64,000 nucleotides of DNA from Fistularia commersonii (GCA_037954325.1 JBBMNZ010000041.1:1-64000), one strand, 5' to 3'; positions 43,133 to 56,990 are shown, numbered from the stretch's first letter. Numbers and translations: made by a program. Notes: a model not told the origin generated them from the letters alone.

Positions 43133-45114
43133 TAACTCATCATAGCTGTGCTAATAGCATTAGCCGAAACGCATCCACAACCAAACAAACATTAGCTCAT
43201 CCACTCATTCACATGTGTGTGCCCAATGGTCCGGGAGCTCCAATCATACGTTCGGGGGATCTATGTCCGGAGAATGCTCACATTAGCCCGTCTAAGGGGT
43301 TCTGATGCCCCCAAGCTTCCCCGCCTCTGAGAGGAGAAACTATACGTCTGCTACTCCGCTCCTCCGCTCCTCCGCTTCTCAGCACCACTGCTCCTCCGCT
43401 TTGGGCCCTGGAATTCCCGAACCGCTGGACATAAGCGAATCAAGGCCGGGCATCTGCCCTCCTCCGCTCCTCAGCTCATCTGCTCGAGGCCCTGGTACTC
43501 CCTGTTCGCGACCCCCCCCCCCCACCTAAACAAACTCACACACACACACACACACGAACACACACACAGACACACACACGCACACACCTTAACTCATCTT
43601 AGCTGTGCTAATAGCATTAGCCGAAACGCATCCACAACCAAACAAACATTAGCTCATCCACTCATTCACATGTGTGTGCCCAATGGTCCGGCAGCTCCAA
43701 TCATACGACCGGGGGATCTATGTCCGGAGAATGCTCACATTAGCCCGTCTAAGGGGTTCTGCCCCCAAGCTTCCCCGCCTCTGAGAGAAGAAACATTACC
43801 TCCGCTCCTCCGCTCCTCCGCTTCTCAGCTCCACCGCTCCTCCGCTATGGGCCCTGGTACCCCCCCCCCCCACCTAAACAAACTCTCACACAAAATCACT
43901 CACACACACACAAAAACACACAAACACACACACATACACACATACACACACACCTTAACTCATCATAGCTGTGCTAATAGCATTAGCCGAAACGCATCCA
44001 CAACCAAACAAACATTAGCTCATCCACTCATTCACATGTGTGTGCCCTATGGTACTCCCTGTCCGCGACCCCCCCCCACCAAAAGAGCCTCTCACACACA
44101 CACACACACAAAGACACTCACACACACACAGACACACATATACACTCATACACACACCTTAAGTCTTCATAGCTGTGCTAATAGCTTTAGCCGAAACGCA
44201 TCCACAACCAAACAAACATTAGCTCCTCCACTCATTCACATGTGTGTGCCCTGGTACTCCTTGTCCGTGACCCCCCCCCCCCCCCTACCAAAACAAACTA
44301 TCACACACATACACAAAGACACTCACACACACACACACACTGACACACATACACACATTAAGTCATGATAGCTGTGCTAATAGCATTAGCCGAAATGCAT
44401 CCACAACCAAACAAACATTAGCTCATCCACTCATTCACATGTGTGTGCCCAATGGTCCGCTTCTCCGCTCCACCATTTCTCCGCTATAGGCCCTGGTACT
44501 CCCGATCCACAAACACACACAAACACACACACACACACACACACAAGAACACAAAAACACACAAACACACAAACACCCACACACACACACACACCTTAAG
44601 TCATCATAGCTGTGCTAATAGCATTAGCCGAAACGCATCCACAACCAAACAAACATTAGCTCGTCCACTCATTCAAATGTATGTGCCCAGAGGTCCTGGA
44701 TCTCCGGTCATACGTCCGGGGCATCTATGTCCGGAGAAGGCTCACATTTGCCGGTCTAAGGGGTCCTGCTGCCCCCAAGCTTCCCCGCCTTTGAGAAGAG
44801 TAATATAATATCGCTCCTCCGCTCCTCCGCTTCTCAACACCTCCGCTCCTCCGCTATTGGCCCTGGTACTCCCGATCCTGCAAACTCAGGAGAATTGCGA
44901 GAGGTGCTTCTGCTCTCCTCCACTCCTCCGCTTCTCCGCTCCTCCGCTTTTCCGCTTTGGGCCCTGGAACTCCCGAACCGCTGGATATAAGGGAATCACG
45001 GGCTGGGCTTATGCCCTCCTCTGCTCCTCAGCTCATCCGCTCGAGGCCCTGGTACTCCCTGTCCGCGACCCCCCCCCCCACCTAAACAAACTCTCACACA
45101 CACACACAGACACA

Positions 45115-45154
<40 letters not shown>

Positions 45155-45940
45155 CACACCTTAACTCATCATAGCTGTGCTAATAGCATTAGCCGAAACG
45201 CATCCACAACTAAACAAACATCAGCTCTTCCACTCATTCACATGTGTGTGCCCAATGGTCCGGGAGCTCCAATCATACGTCCGGGGGATCTATATCCGGA
45301 GAATGCTCATATTAGCCCATCTAAGGGGTTCTGCTGCCCCCAAGCTTCCCCGCCTCTGAGTGGAGAAACAATACTTCCGCTACTCCGCTCCTCCGCTTCT
45401 CAGCTCCACCGCTCTTCCGCTATGGGCCCTGGTACTCCCCCCCTCCACCTAAATAAACTCTCACACATACACACACAAGAACACACTGACACACAAACAC
45501 ACAAAGACACACACACAGCTCAGCTCCACCGCTCCTCCGCTTTGGGCCCTGGAATTCCCGAACCGCTTGACATAAGCGAATCACGGGCCGGGCTTCTGCC
45601 CTCCTCCGCTCCTCAGCTCATCCGCTCTTGGCACTGGTACTCCCTGTCCGCGACCCCCCCCCCCACCAAAACAACATCACTCACACAAACACACAAAGAC
45701 ACTCACACACACACACAGACACACACACACCTTAAGTCTTCATAGCTGTGCTAATAGCGTTAGCCGAAAAGCATCCACAACCAAACAAACATTAGCTCAT
45801 CCAATCATTCACAAGTATGTACCAAGAGGTCCGGGAGCCCCGGTCATACGTCCGGGAGAGCTATGTCCATAGAAGGCTCATATTGGCCAGTCTAAGGGGT
45901 CCTGCTGCCCCAAAGCTTCCCCGCCTTTGAGAAGAGAAAC
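39621..45940. repeat. Array A3 (about 18 core modules)
   Basis: Core starts near 39856, 40228, 40438, 40629, 41399, 41579, 41963, 42158, 42533, 42744, 43130, 43587, 43951, 44157, 44356, 44594, 45159 and 45729, with P modules, minisatellite and (CA)n as in A1. From 42601 on it repeats 1-3430 almost base for base, with small indels. The part 39621-42600 is a further, partly duplicated version. Only repeat-derived frames are present. Confidence 0.9.
40798..41185 (-). mobile_element. Retroposon tail resembling a teleost Rex1-type 3' end
   Basis: An AT-rich insert of about 390 bp interrupts a satellite half-unit that is intact at 42325-42345. On the minus strand it contains repeated words such as TGCAATATTTCATCTCATAA and ends GGGATTAATAAAGTTGTTCT, similar to the GATCAATAAAG-type ends of fish Rex1/CR1-clade LINEs. 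No clear target duplication. Identification by memory of the motif only. Confidence 0.4.
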
Positions 45941-46501
45941 ATAAGTCTGCTCCTCCGCTCCTCCGCTCCACCGCTCCACCGCTTCTCCGTTCTTCCACTC
46001 ATCCGCTCCGCCGCTGATCCGCTCCGGGCCTTAGTACTCCAGAACTGCTGGACATAAGCGAATCAGGCTCCAAGCCCTGTTACTCCCTATCCGCGGGACT
46101 CTGTCGAAATATGGACCGTGCTTCCCCTCTCCTCCACTCCTCCGCTCCTCCGCTCTTCCGCTCCTCCTCTCCTCCGCTCCTCCGCTCCTCCGCTCCTCCG
46201 CTCCTCCGCTCCTCCGCTCCTCCGCTCCTCCGGTACTCCGCTCCTCCGCTCCTCCGCTCCTGACCCTGGTACTCCTGAACTGCTGGACATAAGCGATTAA
46301 GGCTCCAAACCCTGGTACTCCCCTTCCGCGGGACTCAGGCGAATTGTCGGACGGGCTTCCGCTCTCCTCCGCTCCTCCGCTCCTCTGCTCTTCCGCTCCT
46401 CCGCTCCTCCGCTCCTCCGCTCCTCCGCTCCTCCGCTTCTCCGTTCTTCCGCTCATCCGCTGCTGGCCCTGGTACTCCTGAACTGCTGGACCTGGGCGAA
46501 T

Positions 46502-48001
46502 CAGGCTCCAGGCCCTGGTACTCCCTCTCCGCGGGACTCAGGTGAATTGTCGGCCGGGCTTCCGCTCTCCTCCGCTTCTCTTCTCATCCGCTCCTCCGCT
46601 CCTCCGCTCAAGTTCCTGGTACTCCTGACCGTTGGATATAAGTGAACCTGCTCAAGGCCCTGGTACTCCCAATCCGCGGGACTCTGGCGAAATGTGGACC
46701 GTGCTTCCCCTCTCCTCCGCTCCTCCACTCATCCGCCCCTCCGCTCCTTTGCTCCGCCGCTCCTCCGCAATGGCCCTGGTACTGCTGAACTACTGAACAT
46801 CATTTAATCACGCTACAGGCCCTGGTACTCCCTTTCTCCGGGATTTAGGCATATTGTGGTCTATGCTTCCGCTCTCCTCCGCTCCTCCGCGCCTCTGCTC
46901 CTCCGCTCCTCCGCTCCTCCGCTCCTCCGCTCCTCCGCTCCTCCGCTTCTCCGTTCTTCCGCTCATCCGCTCCGCCGCTCATCCGCTACTGGCCCTGGTA
47001 CTCCTGAACTGCTGGACCTGGGTGAATCGGGCTCCAGGCCCTGGTACTCCCTCTCCGCGGGACTCAGGTGTATTGTCGGCCGGGCTTCCGCTCTCTTCCG
47101 CTTCTCCTCTCATCCGCTCCTCCGCTCCTCCGCTCCTCCGCTCCTTTGCTCCTCCGCTCCACCGCTTCTCCGTTCTTCCGCTCATCCGCTCTGCCGCTCA
47201 TCCGCTCCTGTCCCTGGTACTCCTGAACTGCTGGACATAAGCGATTCAGGCTCCAGGCCCTGGTACTCCCTCTCCGCGGGACTCAGGTGAATTGTCGGCC
47301 GGGCTTCCGCTCTCCTCCGCTTCTCTTCTCATCCGCTCCTCCGCTCCTCCGCTCAAGTTCCTGGTACTCCTGACCGTTGGATATAAGTGAACCTGCTCAA
47401 GGCCCTGGTACTCCCAATCCGCGGGACTCTGGCGAAATGTGGACCGTGCTTCCCCTCTCCTCCGCTCCTCCACTCATCCGCCCCTCCGCTCCTTTGCTCC
47501 GCCGCTCCTCCGCAATGGCCCTGGTACTGCTGAACTACTGAACATCATTTAATCACGCTACAGGCCCTGGTACTCCCTTTCTCCGGGATTTAGGCATATT
47601 GTGGTCTATGCTTCCGCTCTCCTCCGCTCCTCCGCGCCTCTGCTCCTCCGCTCCTCCGCTCCTCCGCTCCTCCGCTCCTCCGCTCCTCCGCTTCTCCGTT
47701 CTTCCGCTCATCCGCTCCGCCGCTCATCCGCTACTGGCCCTGGTACTCCTGAACTGCTGGACCTGGGTGAATCGGGCTCCAGGCCCTGGTACTCCCTCTC
47801 CGCGGGACTCAGGTGTATTGTCGGCCGGGCTTCCGCTCTCTTCCGCTTCTCCTCTCATCCGCTCCTCCGCTCCTCCGCTCCTCCGCTCCTTTGCTCCTCC
47901 GCTCCACCGCTTCTCCGTTCTTCCGCTCATCCGCTCTGCCGCTCATCCGCTCCTGTCCCTGGTACTCCTGAACTGCTGGACATAAGCGATTCAGGCTCCA
48001 G
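46502..48001. repeat. 745-bp tandem duplication inside S2
   Basis: 46502-47246 and 47247-47991 read the same, including non-repeat markers such as GTTGGATATAAGTGAACCTG, with no difference that I noticed. The match runs a few bases beyond at the right edge. Confidence 0.9.
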
Positions 48002-50819
48002 ACCCTGGTACTCCCCTTCCGCGGGACTCAAGCGAATTGTCGGCCGGGCTTCCGCTCACCTCCGCTCCTCCGCTCCTCCGCTCCTCCGCTCCTCCGCTCC
48101 TCCGCTCCTCCTCTCTGGGCCCTGGTACTCCTGAACTGCTTGCCATAGGCATATAAGGCTCCAGGCCCTGGTGCTCCCAATCCGCGGGCTTCCGCTCACC
48201 TCCGCTCCTCCGCTCCTCCGCTCATCCGCTCCTCCGCTCCCCCGCTCCTCCGCTCAAGGCCCTGGTACTCCCGAACCGCTGGACATAAGCGAATCATGCT
48301 CCAGTTTCCTGGTACTCCCTATCCGTGTGACTTAGGCGAATTGTCGGCCGGGCTTCCGCTCACCTCCGCTCCTCCGCTCATCCGCTCCTCCGCTCCTCCG
48401 CTCTTCTGCTCATCTGCTCCTCCGCTCCCCCGCTCCAGGCCCTGGTACTCCCAATCCGCGGGACTTAGGCGAATTGTCGGCCGGGCTTCCGCTCTCCTCC
48501 GCTTCTCCTCTCATCCGCTCCTCCGCTCCTCCGCTCCGGGCCCTGGTACTCCTGAACTGCTAGACATAAGCGATTCAGGCTGAAGGCCCTGGTAATCCCC
48601 TTCCGCAGGACTCAGGAGAATTGTCGGCTGGGCTTCCGATCTCTTCCGCTTCTCCCCTCCTCCGCACCTCCGCTCCTCCGCTCCTCTGCTCATCTGCTCC
48701 TCCGCTCCCCCGCTCCAGGCCCTGGTACTCCCAATCCGCGGGACTTAGGCGAATTGTCGGCCGGGCTTCCGCTCTCCTCCGCTCCTCCGCTCCTCCACTC
48801 CTCCGCTCCTCCGCTCCGGCCCTGGTACTCCTGAACTGCTGGACATAAGCGAAACAGGCTCCAGGCCCTGGTACTCCCTTTCCGCGGGACTTAGGCGAAT
48901 ATTCGGCCGGGCTTCCGCTCACCTCCGCTCCTCCGCTCCTCCGCTCCTCCGCTCCTCCTCTCTGGGCCCTGGTACTCCTGAACTGCTTGCCATAGGCATA
49001 TCAGGCTCCAGGCCCTGGTACTCCCAATCCGCGGGACTAAGGCAAAAAGTGGGCCGGGCTTCCGCTCTCCTCCGCTCCTCCGCTCCTCCACTCATCCAAC
49101 CCTCCGCTCGTCCGCTCCTCCGCACCTGGCCCTGGTACTCCTGAATTGTTGAACATCATTAAATCACGCTTCAGGCCCTGGTACTCCCTCTAAGCGGGAC
49201 TCAGGCGAATTGCCGGCCGGGCCTCCGCTCTCCTCCGCTCCTCCGCTCCTCCGCTCCAGCCCTGGTACTCCTGAACTGCTGGATATCATTAAATCACGCT
49301 TCTGGTCCTGGTACTCCCTTTCCGCGGGACTCAGGCGAATTGTCGGCCGGATTCCGCTCTCCTCCGGTCCTCCGGTCCTCCGCTCCTCCGCTCCTCCGCT
49401 CCTCCGTTCCGGCCCTGGTACTCCTGAACTGCTGGACATAAGCGAATCAGGCTCAAGGCCCTGGTACTCCTTCTCCGCGGGACTTAGGCGAATTGTCGGC
49501 CGGGCTTCCGCTCACCTCCGCTCCTCCGCTCATCCGGTCCTCCACTCATCCGCCCCTCCGCTCCTTCGCTCCTCCGCACCTGGCCCTGGTACACCTGCAT
49601 TGCTGAACATCATTAAATCACGTTTATGGCCCTGGTACTCCCTCTCCGCTGGAGTCAGGCGAATTGTCGACCGGGCTTCCGCTCTCCGAAGCTCATCCGC
49701 TCATCCGCTCCTCCGCTCCTCCGCTGTGGGCCCTGGTACTCCGGAACCGCAGGACATAAGCGATTCAGGCTCCAGGCCCTGGTACTCCCTTTCCGCGGGA
49801 CTCAGGCAAATTGTCGGCCGGATTCCGCTCTCCTCCGCTCCTCCGCTCCTCCGCTCCTCCGCTCCACCACTTAAACGTTCTTCTGCTCATCCGCTCCTCC
49901 GCTCCGGGCCCTGGTACTCCTGAACTGCTAGACATAATCGAATCAGGTACCAGGCCTTGGTACTCCCTCTCCGCGGGACTTAGGCGAATTTTCGGCCGGG
50001 CTTCTGCTCACCTCCGCTCCGCCGCTCATCCGCTCCTCCTTTCCTCCGCTCCTCCGCTCTTCTGCTCATCTGCTCCTCCGCTCCCCCATTCCGGGCCCTG
50101 GTACTCCCAATCCGCGGGACTTAGGCGAATTGTCGGCCGGGCTTCCGCTCTCCTCCGCTTCTCCTCTCATCCGCTCCGCCGCTCCTCCGCTTCGGGCCCT
50201 GGTACTCCTGAACTGCTAGACATAAGCGAATCAGTCTCCAGGTCCTGGTACTCCCTCTCCGCGGGACTCAGGCGAATTGCCGGCCGGGCTTCCGCTCTCC
50301 TCCGCTTCTCCTCTCATCCGCTCCTCCGCTCCTCCGTTCTGGCCCTGGTACTCCTGAACTGCTGGACATAAGCGAATTAGGTTCCAGGCCCTGGTACTCC
50401 CTCTCCGCGGGACTTAGGCGAATTTTTGGCCGGGCTTCCGCTCTCCTCCGCTCTTCCGCTCCTCCGGTCATCCGCTCATCCGCTCCGGGCCCTGGTACTC
50501 CGGACCGCTTGACATAAGTGAATCAGGCTCCCAGCCCTGGTACTCACAATCCGCGCGACATAGGGGAAATGTGGACCGGGCTTCCGCTCTCCTCCGCTCC
50601 TCCGCTCCTCCGCTCCTCCGCTCATCCGCTCCTCCGCTCCTCCGATCCTCCGCTCCAGGCCCTGGTACTCCTGAACTGCTGGACATAAGCGAATCAGGCT
50701 CCAGGCCCTGGTACTCCCTCTCCGCGGGACTCAGGCGAATTGCCGGCCGGGCTTCCGCTCTCCTCCACTCCTCCGCTCATCCACTCATCCGCCCCTCCGC
50801 TCCTCCGCTCCTCCGCACC

Positions 50820-51516
50820 TGGCCCTGGTACTCCTGAATTGCTGAACATCATTAAATCACGCTTCAGGCCCTGGTACTCCCTTTCCGCGGGACTCAGGCG
50901 AATTGTCGGCAGGATTCCGCTCTCCTCCGCTCCTCCGCTCCTCCGCTCCTCGGCTCCTCCCCACCTCCGCTCCTCCGCTCCTCCGCTCCTCCGCTTCTCC
51001 GCTCCTCCACTCCTCCGCTCCTCCGCTCCTCCGCTTCTCCTCTCATCCACTCCTCCGCACCTCCGCTCCGGGCCCTGGTACTCCTGAACTGCTGGACATA
51101 AGCGAATCAGGCTCCAGGCCCTGGTACTCCCTTTCCGCGGGACTTGGGCGAATATTCGGCCGGGCTTTCGCTCATTCCGGCTCCTCCGCTCCTCCGCTCC
51201 TCCGCTCCTCCGCTCCTCCGCTCCTCCGCTCCTCCGCTCTGGGCCCTGGTACTCCTGAATTGCTGAACATCATTAAATCACGCTTCAGGCCCTGGTACTC
51301 CCTTTCCGCGGGACTCAGGCGAATTGTCGGCAGGATTCCGCTCTCCTCCGCTCCTCCGCTCCTCCGCTCCTCGGCTCCTCCCCACCTCCGCTCCTCCGCT
51401 CCTCCGCTCCTCCGCTTCTCCGCTCCTCCACTCCTCCGCTCCTCCGCTCCTCCGCTTCTCCTCTCATCCACTCCTCCGCACCTCCGCTCCGGGCCCTGGT
51501 ACTCCTGAACTGCTTG
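50820..51516. repeat. 276-bp block duplicated at 421-bp offset
   Basis: 50820-51095 recurs at 51241-51516, including the marker CGGCTCCTCCCCACCTCCGC. The copies diverge at ACTGCTGGACATAAG against ACTGCTTGCCATAAG. Confidence 0.88.
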
Positions 51517-53640
51517 CCATAAGCGAATCAGGCTCCAGGCCCTGGTACTCCAGATCCGCGGGACTAAGGCAAAAAGTGGGCCGGGCTTCCGCTCTCCTCC
51601 GCTCCTCCGCTCCTCCACTTATCCAACCCTCCGCTCGTCCTCTCCTCCGCACCTGGCCCTGGTACTCCTGAATTGTTGAACATCATTAAATCACGCTTCA
51701 GGCCCTGGTACTCCCTCTAAGCGGGACTCAGGCGAATTGCCGGCCGGGCCTCCACTCTCCTCCGCTCCTCCGCTCCTCCGCTCCTCCGCTCCTCCGCTCC
51801 TCCGCTCCTCCGCTCCAGCCCTGGTACTCCTGAACTGCTGGACATCATTGAATCACGCTTCTGGACCTGGTACTCCCTTTCCGCGGGACTCAGGCGAATT
51901 GTCGGCCGGATTCCACTCTCCTCCGGTCCTCCGCTCCCCCGCTCCTCCGTTCCGGCCCTGGTAGTCCTGAACTGCTGGACATAAGCGAATCAGGCTCCTG
52001 GCCCTGGTACTCCCTCTCCGCGGGACTTAGGCGAATTTTCGGCCGGGTTTCCGCTCTCCTCCGCTTCTCCTCTCATCCGCTCCTCCGCACCTCCGCTCCG
52101 GGCCCTGGTACTCCTGAACATCTAGACATAAGCGAATCAGGCTCCAGGCCCTGGTACTCCCTTTCCGCGGGACTTAGGCGAATATTCGGCCGTGCTTCCG
52201 CTCACCTCCGCTCCACCGCTCATCCGCTCATCCGCTCCTCCGCTCCTCCGCTCCTCCGCTCTGGGCCCTGGTACTCCTGAACTGCTTGCCATAAGCGAAT
52301 CAGGCTCCAGGCCCTGATACTCCCTTTCCGCGGGACTTAGGCGAATTGTCGGCCGGGCTTCCGCTCTCCTCCGCTTCTCCTCTCATCCGCTCCGCCGCTC
52401 GTCCGCTTCGGGCCCTGGTACTCCTGAACTGCTAGACATAAGCGAATCAGGCTCCAGGTCCTGTTACTCCCTCTCCGCGGGACTTAGGCGAATTGTTAGC
52501 CGGGCTACCGCTCTCCTCCGCTCCTCCGCTCTTCCGCTGCCCCGCTCCGGGCCCTGGTACTCCGGACCGCTTGACATAAGTGTATCAGGCTCCAAGCCCT
52601 GGTACTCCCAATCCGCGGGACATAGGGGAAATGTGGGCCGGCCTTCCGCTCTCCTCCGCTCCTCCGCTCATCCGCTCATCCGCTCATCCGCTCATCCGCT
52701 CATCCGCTCCTGCGCTCCTCCGCTCCTCCGCTCCTGGCCCTGGTACTCCTGAACTGCTAGACATAAGCGACTCAGGTTCTAGGCCCTGGTACTCCTTCTC
52801 CGTGGGACTCAGGCGAATTGCCGGCCGGGCTTCCGCTCTCCTCAGCTCATCCGCTCATCCGCTCATCCGCTCATCCGCTTAAACGTTATTTTGCTCATCC
52901 GCTCCTCCGCTCCTCCGCTCCTGGCCCTGGTACTCCTGAACTGCTGGACATAAGCGAATCAGGCTCCAGGACCTGGTACTCCCTCTCCGCGGGACTAAGG
53001 CGAATTGCCGGCCGGGCTTCCGCTCTCCTCAGCTCATCCGCTCCTCCGCTCCTCCGCTCCTCCGCTCCTCCGCTCCTCCGCTCCGGCCCTGGTACTCCTG
53101 AACTGCTGGACATAGCGAATCAGGCTCCAGGCCCTGGTACTCCCTCTCCGCGGGACTTAGGCGAATTGTTGGCCGGGCTTCCGCTCTCCTCCGCTCCTCC
53201 GCTCCTCCGCTCCTCCGCTCCTCCGCTCCTCCGCTCCTCCGCTCCTCCGCTCTGGGCCCGGTTCTCCTGAACTGCTTGCCACAAGCGAATCAGGCTCCAG
53301 GCCCTGGGACTCCCTTTCCGCGGGACTCAGGCGAGATGTCGGCCGGATTCCACTCTCCTCCGCTCATCCGCTCCACCGCTTAAACGTTCTTCTGCTCATC
53401 CGCTCCTCCGCTCCTCCGCTCCTGACCCTGGTACTCCTGAACTGCTGGACATAAGCGAATCAGGCTCCAGGCCCTGGTACCCCCTCTCCGCGGGACTCAG
53501 GCGAATTGTTGGCCGGGCTTCCGCTCTCCTCCGCTCCTCCGCTCCTCCGCTCCTCCGCTCCTCCGCTCCTCCGCTCCTCCGCTCCCCCGCTCCTCCGCTC
53601 CTCCGCTCCTCCTCTCTTCCGCTCCGGGCCCTTGAACTCC

Positions 53641-54191
53641 CGATATGCGGGACTTCGGTGAATTCCGGGCCAGTCTTCTGCTCTTCTGCTCTCCTCCCCC
53701 CCTCCGCTTCTTTGCTCCACCGCTTTGGACCCTGGAAATCCCGAACCGGGCCGGGCTTCTGCTCTGCGCCTCTCCTCTGCTCATCCGCTCCAGGCCCTGG
53801 CACTCCCTGTCATCCAGTCATTCGCATGTGCGTGCCCGGAAGTCCGGGAGCTCCACTCAACCGTCCGGGGGATACGGGTAAGGGGTCCTGCTCCCCCCCC
53901 CTTGCCGCCTCTGAGAAGAGAAACATCTCCGCTCCTCCGCTCCTCCGCTTCTCAAGTCCTCCGCTCCTCCGCTGCGGAACCAGGTACTACCGATCCGCCA
54001 GACTCAGGTGAATTGCGGACAGGGCTTTTGCTGTCCTCCGCTCCTCCGCTTTGGGCCCTGGAACTCCCGAACCGCTGGACATAAGCGAATCACGGTCCGG
54101 GCTTCTGCCCTCCTCCGCTCCTCACCTCATCCGCTCCAGGCCCTGGTACTCCCAGTACGCGGGACCCCCCCCCCACCCACCAAAACAAACT

Positions 54192-54192
<1 letters not shown>
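53641..54192. repeat. Bridge block: satellite variants plus D-type P module
   Basis: Fourth copy of the 6561-7083 type; D-type module at about 53815-53900, here CTCAACCGTCCGGG. Confidence 0.85.
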
Positions 54193-54248
<56 letters not shown>

Positions 54249-54253
54249 ACACC

Positions 54254-54302
<49 letters not shown>
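54193..54302. repeat. (CA)n compound microsatellite
   Basis: About 110 bp of CA with CAGA and CCCA interruptions. Confidence 0.96.
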
Positions 54303-54304
<2 letters not shown>

Positions 54305-54750
54305 GAACTCATCATAGCTGTGCTAATAGCATTGGCCGAAACGTATCCACAACAAAACAAACATTAGCTCATCCACTCATTCACATATGTGTGTGCCCAG
54401 AGGTACGGGAGCTCCAGTCATACGTCCGGGTGATCTATGTCCGGAGAAGGCTCACATTGGCCAGTCTAAGGGGTCCTGCTGCCCCCAAGCTTCCCCGCCT
54501 TTGAGAAGAGAAACATAACTCCGCTCCTCCGCTTCTCAACTCCTCTGCTCCTCCGCTATGGGCCCTGGTGCCCCCGATCCTCCGAACTCAGGCGAATAGC
54601 GTGACGTGCTTCTGCTCTCCTATAAGCCCCTACACACTTCAAACACGGCTGTTATCACCCTGTTACTGCATTACAATGACACCCATTTGCTTTTGATCTC
54701 AGTGTCTGCCACCGTACGGAAAAAGCGGGGGGGACGGGAGACATAAGGGC
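54303..54750. repeat. Core and P module, C-element relic
   Basis: Fourth copy of the 7239-7720 type; the G-run is shortened to GGGGGGGACGGGAG. Confidence 0.75.
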
Positions 54751-55350
54751 ATTCGTTCTGTATGTAATCAGAAGTTAATAGTGTTAACGGTTCGCGAGAA
54801 TTTTTTAATGCTAGACAAAAAAGAAAATTAAAAGGAAATAATTAAATAAATAGATAGAAAAATAAAATTAAAAACTAAAAAAAAAAATTGTAAGGGGAAT
54901 ATAACATGTAATTAAGTTGGCCGTTCACAAGGAATCTCAGACATCAAACTGTTTTTAATTGAACATAAATAGTACACACAAATATACAAATATACAAATG
55001 TACAAATAAACTTGGCAAGGTAGAACTGAATGTCAATGAAACAACCAGGGATGAGGAAGCAACGGACATAAGGACATTTGTTCTGTATGTAATCAGAAGT
55101 TAATAGTGTTAACGGTTTGTGAGAAATTTACAGTGCTAGACAAAAAAAGAAATTAAAAGGAAATAATTAAATCAATAGATAGACAAATAAAAAATTAAAA
55201 CGAAAAAAAAATTGCAAGGGGAATATAACATGTAATTAAGTTTTTTTTTTGTTTTTTTTTTTTTTTTTTTCAAAAAAAAGGAATCTCAGACATGGGTAAC
55301 TGTATATTTTTTAGTTTTTGGATTTTTCCATAAGTTTTAAGGATTTTTTT
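54751..55350 (-). mobile_element. L1 3' UTR modules
   Basis: Fourth copy of the 7721-8290 type, with an expanded T-run near 55241-55270. Confidence 0.7.
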
Positions 55351-56895
55351 TTATAATTCAAAATCGTTTATGAAGAAATTCAAATTTGGGGAGCATTTTT
55401 GCATTCTGTTTTTGTGAATGAAGAACTTGGCCAGGCCTAAAAGAACATTGACACGGAGTTCATCTGTTATGTTGCTTATAAGTAAACCAAATGTGATATC
55501 ATCTTTTGAGAGGGAAACTGGTGATGATGGAATGAGAATGAGAAAAAATATATGGTCAGTGGTTTCAATGTTGTCTTCACAAAATGTACAAATATTATCT
55601 TCAAAAGTAAAGCGTACCCTCAATAATTCCTTAGATGGGTAGATGTCATTCATAATTTAGAAGTGGGTTTCTTTGTGCCTTGGGGGGTATGGGTAGAGTC
55701 AGATACATAGTTCGCAGCGTGGCAATCGATTCCTTATCAAATTTATTTCAAATATTATTTTTGTTTTGACGTCCAGGGAATAAGTTTCCTGTGAAACATG
55801 TCCTAATAAAGGAGTTGGTGCACTTTCTGTCCAGAATTGAGATTCCCTGGAGTGATAGTCGGGGTAACTGTGGTTGTACGGTTTGGTGCGTCATTATATT
55901 TTTGGTCAGGAATACAAATTGTCGAGGCAGTGCGTTTCGTAACTTTATCAACTCTAATATGGGAGGCTTAAATCTGTGTGTAGTACAGAACTGTTCATAG
56001 TCTAGACGACTGCCATTGTCATCCATCAAGTCAATTATTGACCATATACCTTTCTCAAAGCATTCCTTGTAAAACAGAGGTTTGTTGCCATGCAGTACAT
56101 ATCTATTGTTCCAAATTATTGTACTGTGTGGTGAGAAATTGTGTACATATATCATTTTCCAGTATAATAGTATTTGTTTATGGAACTCTGAAAATTGGAC
56201 AGGAATCTTGTTGATATCCAAGTCAGAGATAAGTAGAAGACTTAGGCTGCCGACTATGTTGAATAAGTAGTTTGGAGTACAATACCAGAAAGAATGATGA
56301 TGTTTGATCCAGGATTTCAACCAGTTCACCTTCAATGTCCCATTCAGGCAGTCCAACTCTATCACTTTCAGCCCTCCGTCACTTGTTTCTTTCCCCATAT
56401 GTGATTTTTTTAGATGGTGTGGTTTGTTCCTCCAGATAAAGTTGAAATTTATTTGGTTAATAGATTTTATGAGTTGATTTGGAGCAGCATTGGAATACAC
56501 TGGGTATATACATCTGGATAAACATTCCATTTTAGTCAAATATATCGGGCCTAATATTGATAAATCTCTTTGGAGCCATATATTCAATTTAGCTTTACTT
56601 TGATTCAGTTTAGATTCAATGTTCCTGGACTGATTTAACTTTTGGTCCTTAGATAGGAAAATGCTCAAGTATTTTATTTCTGATTTGATAGGAACATTGC
56701 TGATTTCCTTTAGTGGTGAGTCATGCAGCTCAAGAAGTTTGCATTTCTTTAAGTTTAATGACAATCCTGAAGCCTTGTAGAATGTTTTAATTTTTTCAAC
56801 GCTTATTGGGACTTGATGTTCATTTTTCAAAACTAAGGTTGTGTCATCTGCCAGCAGGCTAATAACAATTTCTGTCCCCGACATTATTTCTGTCC

Positions 56896-56899
<4 letters not shown>
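55351..56899 (-). pseudogene. L1/Tx1-type ORF2 C-terminal remnant (L1d)
   Basis: Same truncated part as L1a: open stretch 55748-56899 from SLLADDTTLVLK and the zinc-type stretch 55351-55653. It shares NIVGSLSLLL with L1a, as expected if it is the L1a partner in the large tandem duplication. Confidence 0.83.
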
Positions 56900-56986
<87 letters not shown>

Positions 56987-56990
56987 ACAC
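56900..56990. repeat. (CA)n microsatellite at L1d 5' breakpoint
   Basis: About 90 bp of CA, longer than the L1a partner tract (9840-9909). Confidence 0.96.

Larger units (their letters stand above)
45941..53640. repeat. Composite GC-rich satellite S2 (expanded)
   Basis: The same monomer types as S1 but about 7.7 kb against 3.1 kb, so the array expanded or S1 contracted. Runs of the 8-bp repeat are up to about ten units. Contains recent internal duplications (46502-48001; 50820-51516). CG-to-CA and CG-to-TG variants of the 8-bp unit are scattered. No gene. Confidence 0.92.

Noticed and set aside
45941..53640. Long open frames rich in SGGAEERR or LLRSSAPP as real proteins
   Set aside because: They occur in every frame on both strands because of the 8-bp period; there is no start context, domain or codon bias.
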